From Paracidovorax avenae ATCC 19860 (GTDB lineage Bacteria; Pseudomonadota; Gammaproteobacteria; Burkholderiales; Burkholderiaceae_C): a stretch of DNA of 64,000 bases. Below are positions 27,093-37,700 of the stretch, in pieces. Positions within the stretch are counted from its first letter, which is position 1. Every line of letters begins with the position of its first letter. The stretch is from contig NC_015138.1 of NCBI RefSeq assembly GCF_000176855.2, positions 4,278,001-4,342,000 of the forward strand, given 5' to 3'. The notes below the pieces were generated by a model, which saw nothing but the letters and a program-made list of their open reading frames with translations, ran no database searches and was not told the origin of the DNA. Position numbers and translations under genes: made by a program.

Positions 27093-28166
27093 ATGCAGGT
27101 TTTCAATTGCGACCAGTGCGGTCATCTCGTTTTCTTCGACAGCGTCCAGTGCCTGCACTGCGGCGCGAAGCTGGCCTTCCTGCCTGACCAGCTCACCATG
27201 GCGGCTCTGGTGCCTGCGGTGCCGGGCCTGCAGGGTGATACCGATCTGTGGCAGCGGGTGCCGTCGCGCCGCCAGGGCAGCGCCTCGCCGCTGTACCGGA
27301 TGTGCCACAACCGGGTCGCGCACGCCGCGTGCAACTTCGCGGTGTCCGCCGATGATCCGCAGCAGTTGTGCAGGTCGTGCCGCCAGACACGCATCCTTCC
27401 CGACCTCTCGGAACCTGCCAACCTGCGCCGCTGGAAGCAGATCGAGCATGCCAAGCGGCAGCTCTACTACACCCTCGCACGCCTGGGCCTGCAACCCGCG
27501 CCCGACGGTGCCAGCCCGGTCTTCGAATTCCTGGCGGACCAGCCCGGCCATCCCGTGATGACGGGGCATGCAGCCGGAACCATCACGCTCAACGTGGCCG
27601 AAGCGGACGACGACGAACGCGCCCGGCGGCGGCTCGCCCTGCACGAACCCTACCGCACCCTGCTCGGCCACCTGCGGCACGAATCGGGCCATTTCTACTG
27701 GGACCACCTGCTGCTGGAATCGGGCCGGCTGGAGGAGTTTCGCTCGGTCTTCGGCGACGAACGCCAGGACTACGCCCAGGCCCTGCAGGCCTACTACGCC
27801 AGCAGCCCGCACCTGGGCGGATGGCGCGAGCGCCACGTGAGCGCCTATGCCACCGCCCACCCCTGGGAAGACTGGGCAGAAACCTGGGCCCACTACCTGC
27901 ACATGGTCGATCTGCTGGAGACCGCCTCCAGCTACCACACGGGCCTGGAAATCCCGGAAAGCGGCGTGGTGCAGAGCTACCGCGTGGGCAATCCGTTCGC
28001 CACGGACCGGCCGGATTTCGAGGCCATGGTGCAGGAATGGGTGCCGCTGACGCTGCTGCTCAACAGCCTGAACCGGAGCCTGGGCCAGCAGGACGCCTAC
28101 CCCTTCGCCCTGTCGTCCGGGGCGCTGGCCAAATTGCGCTTCGTGCACGACATCGTTCACCCGTGA
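27093..28166 (+). CDS. Zinc-binding metallopeptidase family protein (DUF2248-like)
   Basis: The 357-residue protein starts with a zinc-ribbon-like module (CDQCGH ... CLHCGAKL), a second Cys group (MCHNRVAHAACNF, CRSCRQTRI) and, at residues 196-200, the metalloprotease motif HESGH. A downstream WEDWAETWAHYLHMVD may supply the third ligand. This combination is that of a family of putative zinc metallopeptidases common in proteobacteria. No signal peptide is seen, so it is probably cytosolic. The substrate is unknown. Confidence 0.87.
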   Translation: MQVFNCDQCGHLVFFDSVQCLHCGAKLAFLPDQLTMAALVPAVPGLQGDTDLWQRVPSRRQGSASPLYRMCHNRVAHAACNFAVSADDPQQLCRSCRQTRILPDLSEPANLRRWKQIEHAKRQLYYTLARLGLQPAPDGASPVFEFLADQPGHPVMTGHAAGTITLNVAEADDDERARRRLALHEPYRTLLGHLRHESGHFYWDHLLLESGRLEEFRSVFGDERQDYAQALQAYYASSPHLGGWRERHVSAYATAHPWEDWAETWAHYLHMVDLLETASSYHTGLEIPESGVVQSYRVGNPFATDRPDFEAMVQEWVPLTLLLNSLNRSLGQQDAYPFALSSGALAKLRFVHDIVHP

Positions 28167-28190
28167 GGCCCGGGCGGGCCCGGAGGGGCA

Positions 28191-28694
28191 TCAGCCCGCC
28201 GGGGACATCGCCCGCACCCTGTCGGTAAGCCGCTGGCAGACCCCGGGAGACACGAACTTGTCCACTTCGCCGCCGAGCACGGCGATCTCGCGCACGAACG
28301 TGCTGCTGATGAACTGGTACTTGTCGCTCGGGGTGAGGAAGACGGTCTCGACCTCGGGCATGAGGCTGCGGTTCATGCCGGCGAGCTGGAATTCATAGTC
28401 GAAGTCGGTGACGGCACGCAGGCCGCGCACCATCGCCTTGCCGCCGCGCGCGACCACGAAGTCGCGCAGCAGGCCGGAAAAGCTTTCCACCTGCACCTGG
28501 GGATAGGGCCGGACCGCCTCGCGCACCATCTCTATGCGCTCCTCCAGACTGAACAGCGTTTTCTTGTGGTGGCCCGCGGCGACCGCCACGATCACGCTGC
28601 CGAACAGCTGCGTGGCGCGGCGCACCACGTCCTCGTGGCCCAGCGTGATGGGATCGAAAGTGCCGGGATAGACGGCGATGACGTTCTGGACCAT
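28191..28694 (-). CDS. coaD: Phosphopantetheine adenylyltransferase
   Basis: CoaD transfers AMP to 4'-phosphopantetheine, the penultimate step of CoA synthesis. The 167-residue enzyme begins with AVYPGTFDPITLGHEDVV, whose TxGH motif binds ATP, has VRGLRAVTDFDYEFQLAGMNR and ends the active site with ISSTFVREIA. The length is normal. It follows rsmD on the minus strand with a gap of about 140 bases, the usual pairing. Confidence 0.96.
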   Translation of the reverse strand: MVQNVIAVYPGTFDPITLGHEDVVRRATQLFGSVIVAVAAGHHKKTLFSLEERIEMVREAVRPYPQVQVESFSGLLRDFVVARGGKAMVRGLRAVTDFDYEFQLAGMNRSLMPEVETVFLTPSDKYQFISSTFVREIAVLGGEVDKFVSPGVCQRLTDRVRAMSPAG

Positions 28695-28831
28695 GGCGGG
28701 CGGATCTCCTGGATTGAAGGCAGTCGGTGGAGCGGATTATTGCGGCGCTCCTGCGCCCCAGGCCGGACGGGCGCGAAAAGCCGCATCCGGTCCATGGACC
28801 ATGGCATGGCGCCTTGCCGCGCGAGGCGGCG

Positions 28832-29461
28832 CTAGAGCTTGCGGATCAGGTGGGCATGCACCGCGCCCGCCCGCAGATGGCGATGGATGGCGAGGCCCAG
28901 GGGTGCCAGCGCCGCATCGTCCCAGGGCTGCGGCGCCTCGAGATAGATGAATCCATCCTCCGCAAGCACCGGAGCGGCAGCCGCCAGGGCCGCTTCGAAC
29001 AGGCCGCCGTCGAAAGGCGGATCGAGCAGCACCAAATGCGCGGAGCCCGGCCCGCGCTGGCGCAGGACGGCCACGCCGTCGCCCCGCTGCACCCGCGCCG
29101 CCGTGGCGCCCAGCTTTTCACAGGAACGCCGCAGCTGATCGGCCAGTGCCGCATCGCTTTCCACCAGCAGCACTTCCACCGCTCCGCGGGATGCAGCCTC
29201 CAGGCCGAGCGCGCCCGTGCCGGCGAAGGCATCGATACAGCGCCATCCCGCAAGGTCCTGCCCCAGCCAGTTGAACAGGGTTTCACGCACCCGGTCCGGC
29301 GTGGGCCGCAACCCCGGGCGCGGCGGCACCGGCAGCCGCGTGCGCTTCCAGAGCCCGCCGATGATGCGCACTTCGCCCGCACCGGCATGCCCGCCCTGCC
29401 GGGCTGCCGAACTCGCCGCGGGGCGCTGGGGCGCAGCAGGCTTGCGCGGCGCCGGGCTCAT
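28832..29461 (-). CDS. rsmD: 16S rRNA (guanine(966)-N(2))-methyltransferase
   Basis: RsmD methylates G966 of 16S rRNA in the small subunit. The 209-residue protein has a Pro/Ala-rich start, then VRIIGGLWKRTRL, RPTPDRVRETLFNWL, SAM motif IDAFAGTGALGLEAASRG and the N6/N2-methyltransferase motif LLDPPFDGG. Its first codon overlaps the last codon of the upstream M16 gene (29458-29461), so it is translationally coupled to the protease pair. Confidence 0.95.
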   Translation of the reverse strand: MSPAPRKPAAPQRPAASSAARQGGHAGAGEVRIIGGLWKRTRLPVPPRPGLRPTPDRVRETLFNWLGQDLAGWRCIDAFAGTGALGLEAASRGAVEVLLVESDAALADQLRRSCEKLGATAARVQRGDGVAVLRQRGPGSAHLVLLDPPFDGGLFEAALAAAAPVLAEDGFIYLEAPQPWDDAALAPLGLAIHRHLRAGAVHAHLIRKL

Positions 29462-30819
29462 GGCGCGCTCCCGCCGACCACCACGGTCACCATCCGCGCC
29501 GGCTGCAGCTTGCGTGCCATCGCCGCGCGGATGCCCTCCGCGGTCAACGCTTCCACCCGGTCGGTCCAGTGCTCGAGATAGTCGAGCGGCAGGTCATTCC
29601 AGGCAATGTTCACGACGTTCCCGAGCAGCTTGCGGTTGCTATCGATGCGCAGCGCGAAGCCACCGATCAAATTGTCCTTGGCGGCGCGCAATTCCGTGGC
29701 CGTGGGACCTTCGGCAACGAAGCGGGCGAGCACGTCGCGCGACACCTGAACGGCCTGCTCCGCCTGGTCCGGGCGCGTCTGCAGCGCGACGACGAAGGGG
29801 CCGGCATCCAGCCCCGGGGAAAACTGGCTGTACACGCTGTAGCTCAGTCCGCGCTTTTCGCGCACCTCCTCCGTCAGCCGCGACGTGAAGCCGCCGCCGC
29901 CCAGGATGTGGTTGCCCACGAGCAGCGCGAGGAAATCGGGATCCTTGCGCGGAAAACTGGGCTGGCCGATCAGCACGTGCGCCTGGGCCGAGGCGAATGG
30001 AATGCGCTCCTCCTGCGCCTGGGCCAGCGGCTGCACGGGCGGCACCGGGGGCAATGCGGCGCAGCCCGAGGCGTCCGAGGCCGGCAGGCGCGAGAGCAGC
30101 GTCCGGGCCAGGGCTCGGGCCTGCTCCCGGTTCACCGCACCCACGATGCTCACCCGAGCCCGGCAGGCCTGCAGGTAGCGGTCGTGGAAGTTCTGCAGGT
30201 CCGCGACTTCGATGCGTGCCAGCGTCTCCGGCGTGGCGCGCTGGCCGTAGGGATGGGATCCATAGACGGCCTGCGAGAAAGCCCTGGCGGCCACCGTGCC
30301 GGGCCGTGTTTCCGCTTCCTTCAGCGAGGCGCTCCACCTCGCGCGCTCGCGCTGCCAGATATCCTGCGCGAAGGCCGGCTGGGCGATCTGCCGCGCGGCC
30401 AGGCGGGCGGCGCGGTCCAGCAGGTCGGCATCGCTAAGCGAGCGCAGCCCGTAGCTGAAGCCGTCCCGCTCCGCGGACGCCTGCAGGCTCGCGCCCAGAT
30501 CGGCCCAGGCCTCGCCCAGGGCGTTCTCGTCCATCGCGGGTTCGGCACCGTCGGCGCGCACGCCCTTGGACGACATGGCGGCCGCGGCCGCCGCCAGGCC
30601 GGCCTGCGGGGCGGGATCGCGCCGTGCTCCGGCATCGAAATCGACCTGCACATCCACCATCGGGATGCCGGGGCTTTCGACGAGCCAGACACGCGCGCCG
30701 CTGGGTTCGGTCCAATGCTGGATGGGCAGCAGCGCCCAGGCGGACTGTGCGGCCATCAGGCCTGCTGCGGCCGCGAACGCTGCGCGGAGGGCGGTTTTTT
30801 TGATTGCAAGGGGCATCAT
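29458..30819 (-). CDS. M16-family peptidase-like protein, non-catalytic subunit
   Basis: A 453-residue M16 (pitrilysin-like) protein with a signal peptide (AAFAAAAGLMAAQSAWA). The expected HxxEH zinc site is missing; the corresponding segment reads GLAAAAAAMSSKG. The R/Y-type C-terminal motif region (RKLLG, VREKRGLSYSVYSQF) is kept. This is the usual non-catalytic partner of an active M16B subunit, and the active gene lies immediately upstream. The pair probably forms a periplasmic heterodimer that degrades peptides. Two adjacent ATGs start the frame; an AAGGA site favours the first. Confidence 0.9.
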   Translation of the reverse strand: MMPLAIKKTALRAAFAAAAGLMAAQSAWALLPIQHWTEPSGARVWLVESPGIPMVDVQVDFDAGARRDPAPQAGLAAAAAAMSSKGVRADGAEPAMDENALGEAWADLGASLQASAERDGFSYGLRSLSDADLLDRAARLAARQIAQPAFAQDIWQRERARWSASLKEAETRPGTVAARAFSQAVYGSHPYGQRATPETLARIEVADLQNFHDRYLQACRARVSIVGAVNREQARALARTLLSRLPASDASGCAALPPVPPVQPLAQAQEERIPFASAQAHVLIGQPSFPRKDPDFLALLVGNHILGGGGFTSRLTEEVREKRGLSYSVYSQFSPGLDAGPFVVALQTRPDQAEQAVQVSRDVLARFVAEGPTATELRAAKDNLIGGFALRIDSNRKLLGNVVNIAWNDLPLDYLEHWTDRVEALTAEGIRAAMARKLQPARMVTVVVGGSAP

Positions 30820-30846
30820 GGGAAATTCCTTCCGGCGGGCGGCGCG

Positions 30847-32301
30847 TCAGTGCATGCGGCCGTCGGCGCTCGCGGGCGCGGCGGGGCGGCGGGAACCGGG
30901 GGCGACCGGCTGTGGCACCAGGGTGGCCACGGTCAGCTGGTCGTCGCCGAAATAGCGGGCGGCCACGGCTTGCACCTGCGCCGGCGTCACCTCGCGCAGC
31001 AGCGCCAGCAGGCGCGCGTCGGCATCGGGCGGAAGGCCCTGCACCCAGTTGCTTCCCAGGTCGCTCGCCTGCGCCTGCAGCGAATCGCGCGCGTAGATGG
31101 TGGATGCCGCCCACTGCGTCTTCACGCGCGAGAGTTCGGCATCACCCACCCCCTCGCGCGCCACACGGGCAACCTCGGCCCGCAGCGCGGCCTCGACCTG
31201 CTGCGCCGTCTTGCCGCCCGCGGGAATGCCGCTCAGCAGAAACAGGCTCGGCCCCCGGCCCATGACGGATGCACCGCTGTCCGCCCCGTCGGCCACCCTG
31301 TCGGCGCCCTGCGTGAGAGCGCGTTCCAGCCGCGCGCCGTCGTAGCCGCTCAGCACGCCCGAAAGCATCATCAGCGCCAGCGCATCGCGGTCGGAATCGG
31401 TGAGCTGCTCCAGCCGCTGCAGCCCCGGTACCCGGAACGCCATCGCGACGAAGGCCTGCTCCGCAGGTGCCTTGAAATCGATGCGGCGCAGGCCGCGCTG
31501 CGCTGGCTCGGTGCGCGGCTTGCGCACCGGCACCGCTGCCGCGGGAATGCGGCCATAGGTGTCATCGGCAAGCTTGCGGACGGCTTCCGGGTCCACGTCG
31601 CCGGCCACCACGACGGCGGCGTTCGCGGGCACGTACCACTGGCGGTGGAACGCGCGGACATCATCCGGCGTCATCGCATCGAGGTCGCTCATCCAGCCGA
31701 CCACCGGCCTGCGGTAAGGAGACGCGGTGAACACCGCGGCGTTGAGCTGCTCCATCAGGGCCGCGCGCGGCTGGTCGTCCGTGCGCATGCGCCGCTCCTC
31801 CTTGATGACCTCGATCTCCTTCTTGAACTCCGCGTCCGGCCATTGGTTGTGCGCGAACCGGTCGGACTCCAGCCGCATGACCTCCGCGAGGCGCTTCGCG
31901 GGAATCTGCTGGTAGTAACCCGTGTAGTCGCGGTTGGTGAACGCGTTTTCCTGCCCGCCCAGCGCGGCCACGCGGCGCGAGAACTGGCCTGGCGGCACCG
32001 TCTTCGTGCCCTTGAACATCATGTGCTCCAGGGCATGGGCGACGCCCGATGTGCCGTCCACCTCGTCCATCGATCCGACCCGCACCCACACCATGTGCAC
32101 CGCGGTGGGGGCACGACGGTCGGTCTGCACGAACAGCTGCATGCCGTTGCGCAGCGTGTACTGGCGCACGCCGGGCACCTGGGCCCCGGGCTGGGCACCT
32201 TGCGCCGACGCAGGCGAGGGAGAAGACGTGGTGGTGGCAGGGGTCTGGGCCCCGGCGTGAACGCAGGCCAGCAGGCCCAGGAGGGTAAGTGCGCGTTTCA
32301 T
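30847..32301 (-). CDS. M16-family zinc peptidase, catalytic subunit
   Basis: The 484-residue protein has a signal peptide (about 1-18), a Thr/Ser/Pro-rich spacer, then the inverted zinc motif H89-A-L-E92-H93 (HALEHMMFKGT) and the distal Glu in the conserved EIEVIKEERRMR segment. This is the active-type M16B subunit of the PqqL/insulinase kind. It precedes the non-catalytic subunit by 27 bases. Its start is divergent from ftsY with only 29 bases between. Confidence 0.92.
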   Translation of the reverse strand: MKRALTLLGLLACVHAGAQTPATTTSSPSPASAQGAQPGAQVPGVRQYTLRNGMQLFVQTDRRAPTAVHMVWVRVGSMDEVDGTSGVAHALEHMMFKGTKTVPPGQFSRRVAALGGQENAFTNRDYTGYYQQIPAKRLAEVMRLESDRFAHNQWPDAEFKKEIEVIKEERRMRTDDQPRAALMEQLNAAVFTASPYRRPVVGWMSDLDAMTPDDVRAFHRQWYVPANAAVVVAGDVDPEAVRKLADDTYGRIPAAAVPVRKPRTEPAQRGLRRIDFKAPAEQAFVAMAFRVPGLQRLEQLTDSDRDALALMMLSGVLSGYDGARLERALTQGADRVADGADSGASVMGRGPSLFLLSGIPAGGKTAQQVEAALRAEVARVAREGVGDAELSRVKTQWAASTIYARDSLQAQASDLGSNWVQGLPPDADARLLALLREVTPAQVQAVAARYFGDDQLTVATLVPQPVAPGSRRPAAPASADGRMH

Positions 32302-32319
32302 AGAATGGGTGCGATTCTA
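32301..32319. promoter_or_regulatory. Facing -10 hexamers TAGAAT between M16 and ftsY
   Basis: TAGAAT (32301-32306) and its inverted copy ATTCTA (32314-32319) form a 6-bp inverted repeat with a 7-base centre. Each reads as a near-consensus -10 on its own strand, so the two divergent genes may start transcription from overlapping promoters. No good -35 is visible for either. Confidence 0.4.
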
Positions 32320-32330
32320 AGAACCTGCCA

Positions 32331-33626
<1,296 letters not shown>

Positions 33627-33679
33627 GGCAGGGTCCACCCGGGAAACGGAGCTTGGGGCAGATTCCCGGCGAAGCTTCG

Positions 33680-34450
33680 TCAGTTGGACCAGCCGCCGTC
33701 GATCAGGTGGATGGCGCCGGTAGTGAAGGACGACTCGTCGCTCGCCAGGTACACCACGAGCGCGGCCACCTCCTCGGGGCGCCCCACGCGGCCGGTCGGC
33801 TGCCGTGCCACGAAGGCGGCCCGGACTTCGGCCTCGCCGGCGCCGGAGCGCGCGGCCTGCTCCCGGATGCGCCCCCGCAGCGAGGGTGACTCGATGGTGC
33901 CCGGGCAGATGGCGTTGCAGCGGATCCCCTTCTGCACATAGTCGGTCGCCAGCGGCTTCGTCAGACCGATCACCGCGCCCTTGGAGGCGCCATAGGCGAA
34001 CCGGTTGGGCACACCCTTCACGCTGGACGCCGCCGAGGCCATGTTGATGATGCAGCCACCGCCCCCTGCCAGCATGGATGGCAGGTAGGCGCGGATGGTG
34101 CGGTACATGGACTTGACATTCAGGTCGAAAGTGAAGTCCCATTCCCCTTCCTCGCACGCCAGGATGTCGCCTTGGTGCACGTAGCCCGCGCAGTTGAACA
34201 GCACGTCCACCCGGCCCGTGTGCCGGGCGAAGGCGTTGACCGCCTCGCTGTCCAGCACGTCCAGGCGGGCCGTTCGCAGAGATGCGCAGCCCTCGGCCGC
34301 GGCTTCGGCCGCGAGTTGGGACAGCGCCTGGTCATTGATGTCCGTGGCCCAGACCTCGGCCCCCTCGCGGACCATCGCCAGGGCGCTGGCCCTGCCTATA
34401 CCCTGGCCCGCCGCAGTGACCAGGACGGTTTTTCCTTGCAGACGTTGCAT
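33680..34450 (-). CDS. Short-chain dehydrogenase/reductase
   Basis: A 256-residue classical SDR. It has the cofactor motif VTAAGQGIGRASA, NCAG, a catalytic Ser in INMASAASS, the YGASK catalytic Tyr/Lys pair and the family end SFTTGAIHLIDGGW. Asp in ATDIND after the second strand suggests NAD preference. It resembles the 2-keto-3-deoxy-L-fuconate dehydrogenase / BDH2 subgroup, but no fucose genes are nearby. It is divergent from the large BKACE-like gene, and a terminator-like hairpin sits in its leader, which may indicate control by attenuation or by a repressor. Confidence 0.85.
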   Translation of the reverse strand: MQRLQGKTVLVTAAGQGIGRASALAMVREGAEVWATDINDQALSQLAAEAAAEGCASLRTARLDVLDSEAVNAFARHTGRVDVLFNCAGYVHQGDILACEEGEWDFTFDLNVKSMYRTIRAYLPSMLAGGGGCIINMASAASSVKGVPNRFAYGASKGAVIGLTKPLATDYVQKGIRCNAICPGTIESPSLRGRIREQAARSGAGEAEVRAAFVARQPTGRVGRPEEVAALVVYLASDESSFTTGAIHLIDGGWSN

Positions 34451-34464
34451 CGAAACTCCTTCGG

Positions 34465-34486
34465 AAAAAGCCGAACCCTGTTCGGC
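34465..34486 (-). promoter_or_regulatory. Terminator-like hairpin in the SDR leader
   Basis: On the minus strand GCCGAA and TTCGGC pair around a 5-base loop and run straight into TTTTT, then a GAAGGAG ribosome-binding site and ATG 34450. No minus-strand gene lies upstream to be terminated, so it is either a leader attenuator or an operator palindrome that happens to precede a T-run. Confidence 0.5.
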
Positions 34487-34714
34487 AAAAATAATCCCCC
34501 CTCCCCGAGCGGCGCCATGTCCATCGACAAAAGGTACCGATTCCACCGGCGCCCGCAATATGCTCACCCTGAGCGGCCAGAGCAATACATCGCTATGAAA
34601 AATCTATTTATCTGAAACATAATAAATTTCGAACCTTCGTTCCGACGAGTGTCCATTTCCGGCAATCCTCCCCGTTGAATAATCCGGCCCTCGCAATCAA
34701 CGAGCCGGGGATCC

Positions 34715-37700
34715 GTGCACGAGATATTCATTACCGCAGCCCCGGTGGGCGCTGTGCCGCGCAGCATCGAGCCGCTGGGGCCGAAATACCTTTCCGCAGC
34801 ACTGGTGCGGCATATCGGCGGCCTGGAAGCGGCACTCGAGAGCCGCAACGGATGGGAGCCCGTGGCGCCGGGTGGCCTGCTGGCGAGCGAATCCACCCGG
34901 ATTCCGATGGGTGCGGATTTCCTCCGGGCCATCGCCCCCACGGCGGAGTGGCTCGAACGCTGGCGCCGCGAGGCCGGCCTGCGCGCGCGGGATGGCGTCT
35001 TCCAGTACCACCCGGACGGCCCGGTCCTGCGGCAGCTGGATGCGGCATGGTTCGCCAGGATCGGCTCCGAAAAAGCCTCGAGGGAGCTGGTGGTGCACCT
35101 GACGGGCCAGGGCTGGACCAGCGACGAAAATGGCGGGCTGGCGTGGCCGCATGCCGGCGCGGTGGAGTCGTACATTCCGCCCGACCTCGTCCACCTGCTC
35201 CATTCCTGCGGCACCGGCGTGGTGGACGGGCTCTCCGATGCCGGCTGGTGCCACGCCGGGACGGGCTTCGCGCTGTCCGGCAAGGGCGCCACCTGCTGGC
35301 TGCCGGTCGCGCCCGCCGCCATCGTGGACGAATGCGTGGCGGCTGTCCGGGAAGGCGCCGCCATCCTCCACCTGCACACCCGCGAGCGTGGCGGGCAGGC
35401 ATGGAAGCTGCCCTGGTCGTCCCTGTCGCTGCTCACCGGCCCGCAACCCAACCGCATCGCCCCGGACGACTACGAGGCCATCGTCCCGCGCCTGCGCGCA
35501 CAGGTTCCGCTGGCCATCCTCAACCTCTCCACCAGCGTGCGGGGCGGCGGGGACTCCGGCAGCACCATCCGCCGCGAGCACCTCAGGCCCTACGAACCCG
35601 AAGGCATGCCCCCGGAACTCTCCTCGCTCAGCCCGGGTGAAGTGCTGTTCCAGTCCGGAGGGGGATACCTCAACACCCCGGACTTCCTGCAGCGGCAGCT
35701 GGACCATGCGCGCAGGCATGGCATACGCCCCGAGATCGAGGTCTTCAACCACACGATCCTGCAGAACACGCTGGAAGATTTCAGGCCGCGCCTGGAAGAA
35801 GCCGGAAGCCCGTGCCTGCTGATGCTGGTGGCCGGCGTGGACCAGTACCGCCGCGCCGGCGAGGCGTTCGAGGACGACTCCCTCATCCCCGCCGTGCAAC
35901 GCCAGGCCATCTTCGCGCTGCTGCAGGCCGGTGACGCCCCCGGTATCGACCGTGCACTGGACATGGCCGCGGCCGCGCTGGCGCCGGTGGTGGAGCAGAT
36001 ACGACACCGGCTTCCCACGGCCCGGATCTCCGTGCTGATGCCGGGCCCGATGCAGCAACTGCTGCCCCGCCTGGCCGTGCGCCTGCAGCTCGACGGTGTG
36101 CGCGTGGGCCTGGAAGATGGCCTGACGGTGCCGGACCGGAACGTCCCGGGAGGCCTGCGCAAGGGACGGACCGCGGAGCAGGTGCGCTGGCTCCGCGAAG
36201 AGCTGGAAGCGCTCGGCTGCCGCGTGCTCTCCGCCGAGGCCACCCGGCAGGCACTGCGCATGCCCTCGTCGGCGGAAACACTGTTCCTGGCGGCCATGGA
36301 GGCCACGGCATCCCTCGCTGGCGCCGGCGGCCCCGCGCCTGCGAGTCCGATGGAAGCGCTGGTGCACGCCCTGGCGCCATTGCGACCCGCGTTCGAGCGC
36401 CGCGAGCAATGGCTGCGCGCGCAGCTGTCGCGCCACGGCCGCGGAGATCCCGCCAACGCGGCGGCCACCGCCCGCGACCTCATCCGGCAGGCGGGCCTGT
36501 ACGTACGCTATTTCATCGAGGAGCGGGAACGCTACCCCATGCAGGGCGCGCGCGCGTTCCGCAACCCCTACGAGATCCAGCCGCTCAACCATGCATGGGA
36601 ACTGCTGCTGGAAGCCGGGCAGGACGCATCGTTCTACGAGGAAGCGCTGCAACGGCTGGCTGCCCGTGCAGGCGTGGCTCCCGGCAGCTTCCTGGCCCCG
36701 CCGTCGCAAAGGAAGGGGCGGGACCTGCGGTTCATCGAATACATCGCCTCCCTGCCCTGCCGCCTCGGCCAGCACCGTATGGAGGTGGAGCACTTCGGGC
36801 TGCGCCGGCTGCCGGGCTACAACGCCTTCATGGCGAATCTCTTCCTGGGCATGGAAGAAGCATACCGGGGCCTGCGCGCGCGCAGTGAAGCCGAGCCCAA
36901 ATCGCAAGGCATCCTGGCGTTCCATGCCGATACGGGGGACACCATCGATCTCCGCAACCTGCAGGACGAGCTCGGCAGGAGCCAGTGGGTCGTGCTGCCC
37001 TGCACCACCGACACGCACTACGCGGAAGGCATCCGGCAGGCCAAGAAACTCGCCGCGGCCTTTCTCTCGTTCCTGCGGAGCGTGGTGCCGTCCCATGCCG
37101 CGGCGCTGCACGTGATCGGCTTCGTGCATACCGGACAGGACCGTGACGGACTGCCGCTGGTCGAGGCCAGCCTGCTGCACCACCGGTTCCTGCTGGGAAC
37201 CGACCGGCATGCCGCCATCGTCAGCCACGCCTCGCGGCTGCTCTACGAAGCCATCCTGCTTCCACGGCTGGTGCAGGAACCCGAACGCCTGATGCGCCGC
37301 ATGGATGGCACCGTGGCGCGCGCCGCCGGCCTGCCACTCCACGAAGACGGCAGCGCCGCCCGCCGCGTCGATCCACGGGCGGTCGCGGGAACGCCGCCCC
37401 TGCGATTCCTGGCCCACAGTTCCGGCATCGCGGCCCTGCAGCAGATGGACAACGCCATGCGCCAGGACATGGAGGCGCTGGGCTACTCCGCCCAGGAGCA
37501 GAAGACCCTGTTCCACCGCAACGTCGTGGTGTCGTTCGCCTCGACGGCGGACATCCGCACGGACCTGCCAGGCACCCCGACCGTGGACATCACGGCCTAC
37601 AACGATGTGCGCAGCATGGCGGGGACCACCACGCCCGACTACGCCCTGGGCGACAGTCACCGCAGGGCCCAGGCCCGCGCCGCCCGGGCTGCGGGATATC

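Noticed and set aside
34460..34485. TTCGG repeated near the SDR promoter, like a PIP box
   Set aside because: The spacer is 16 rather than 15 bases and no YANNNT lies at the required distance; the copies belong to a hairpin.
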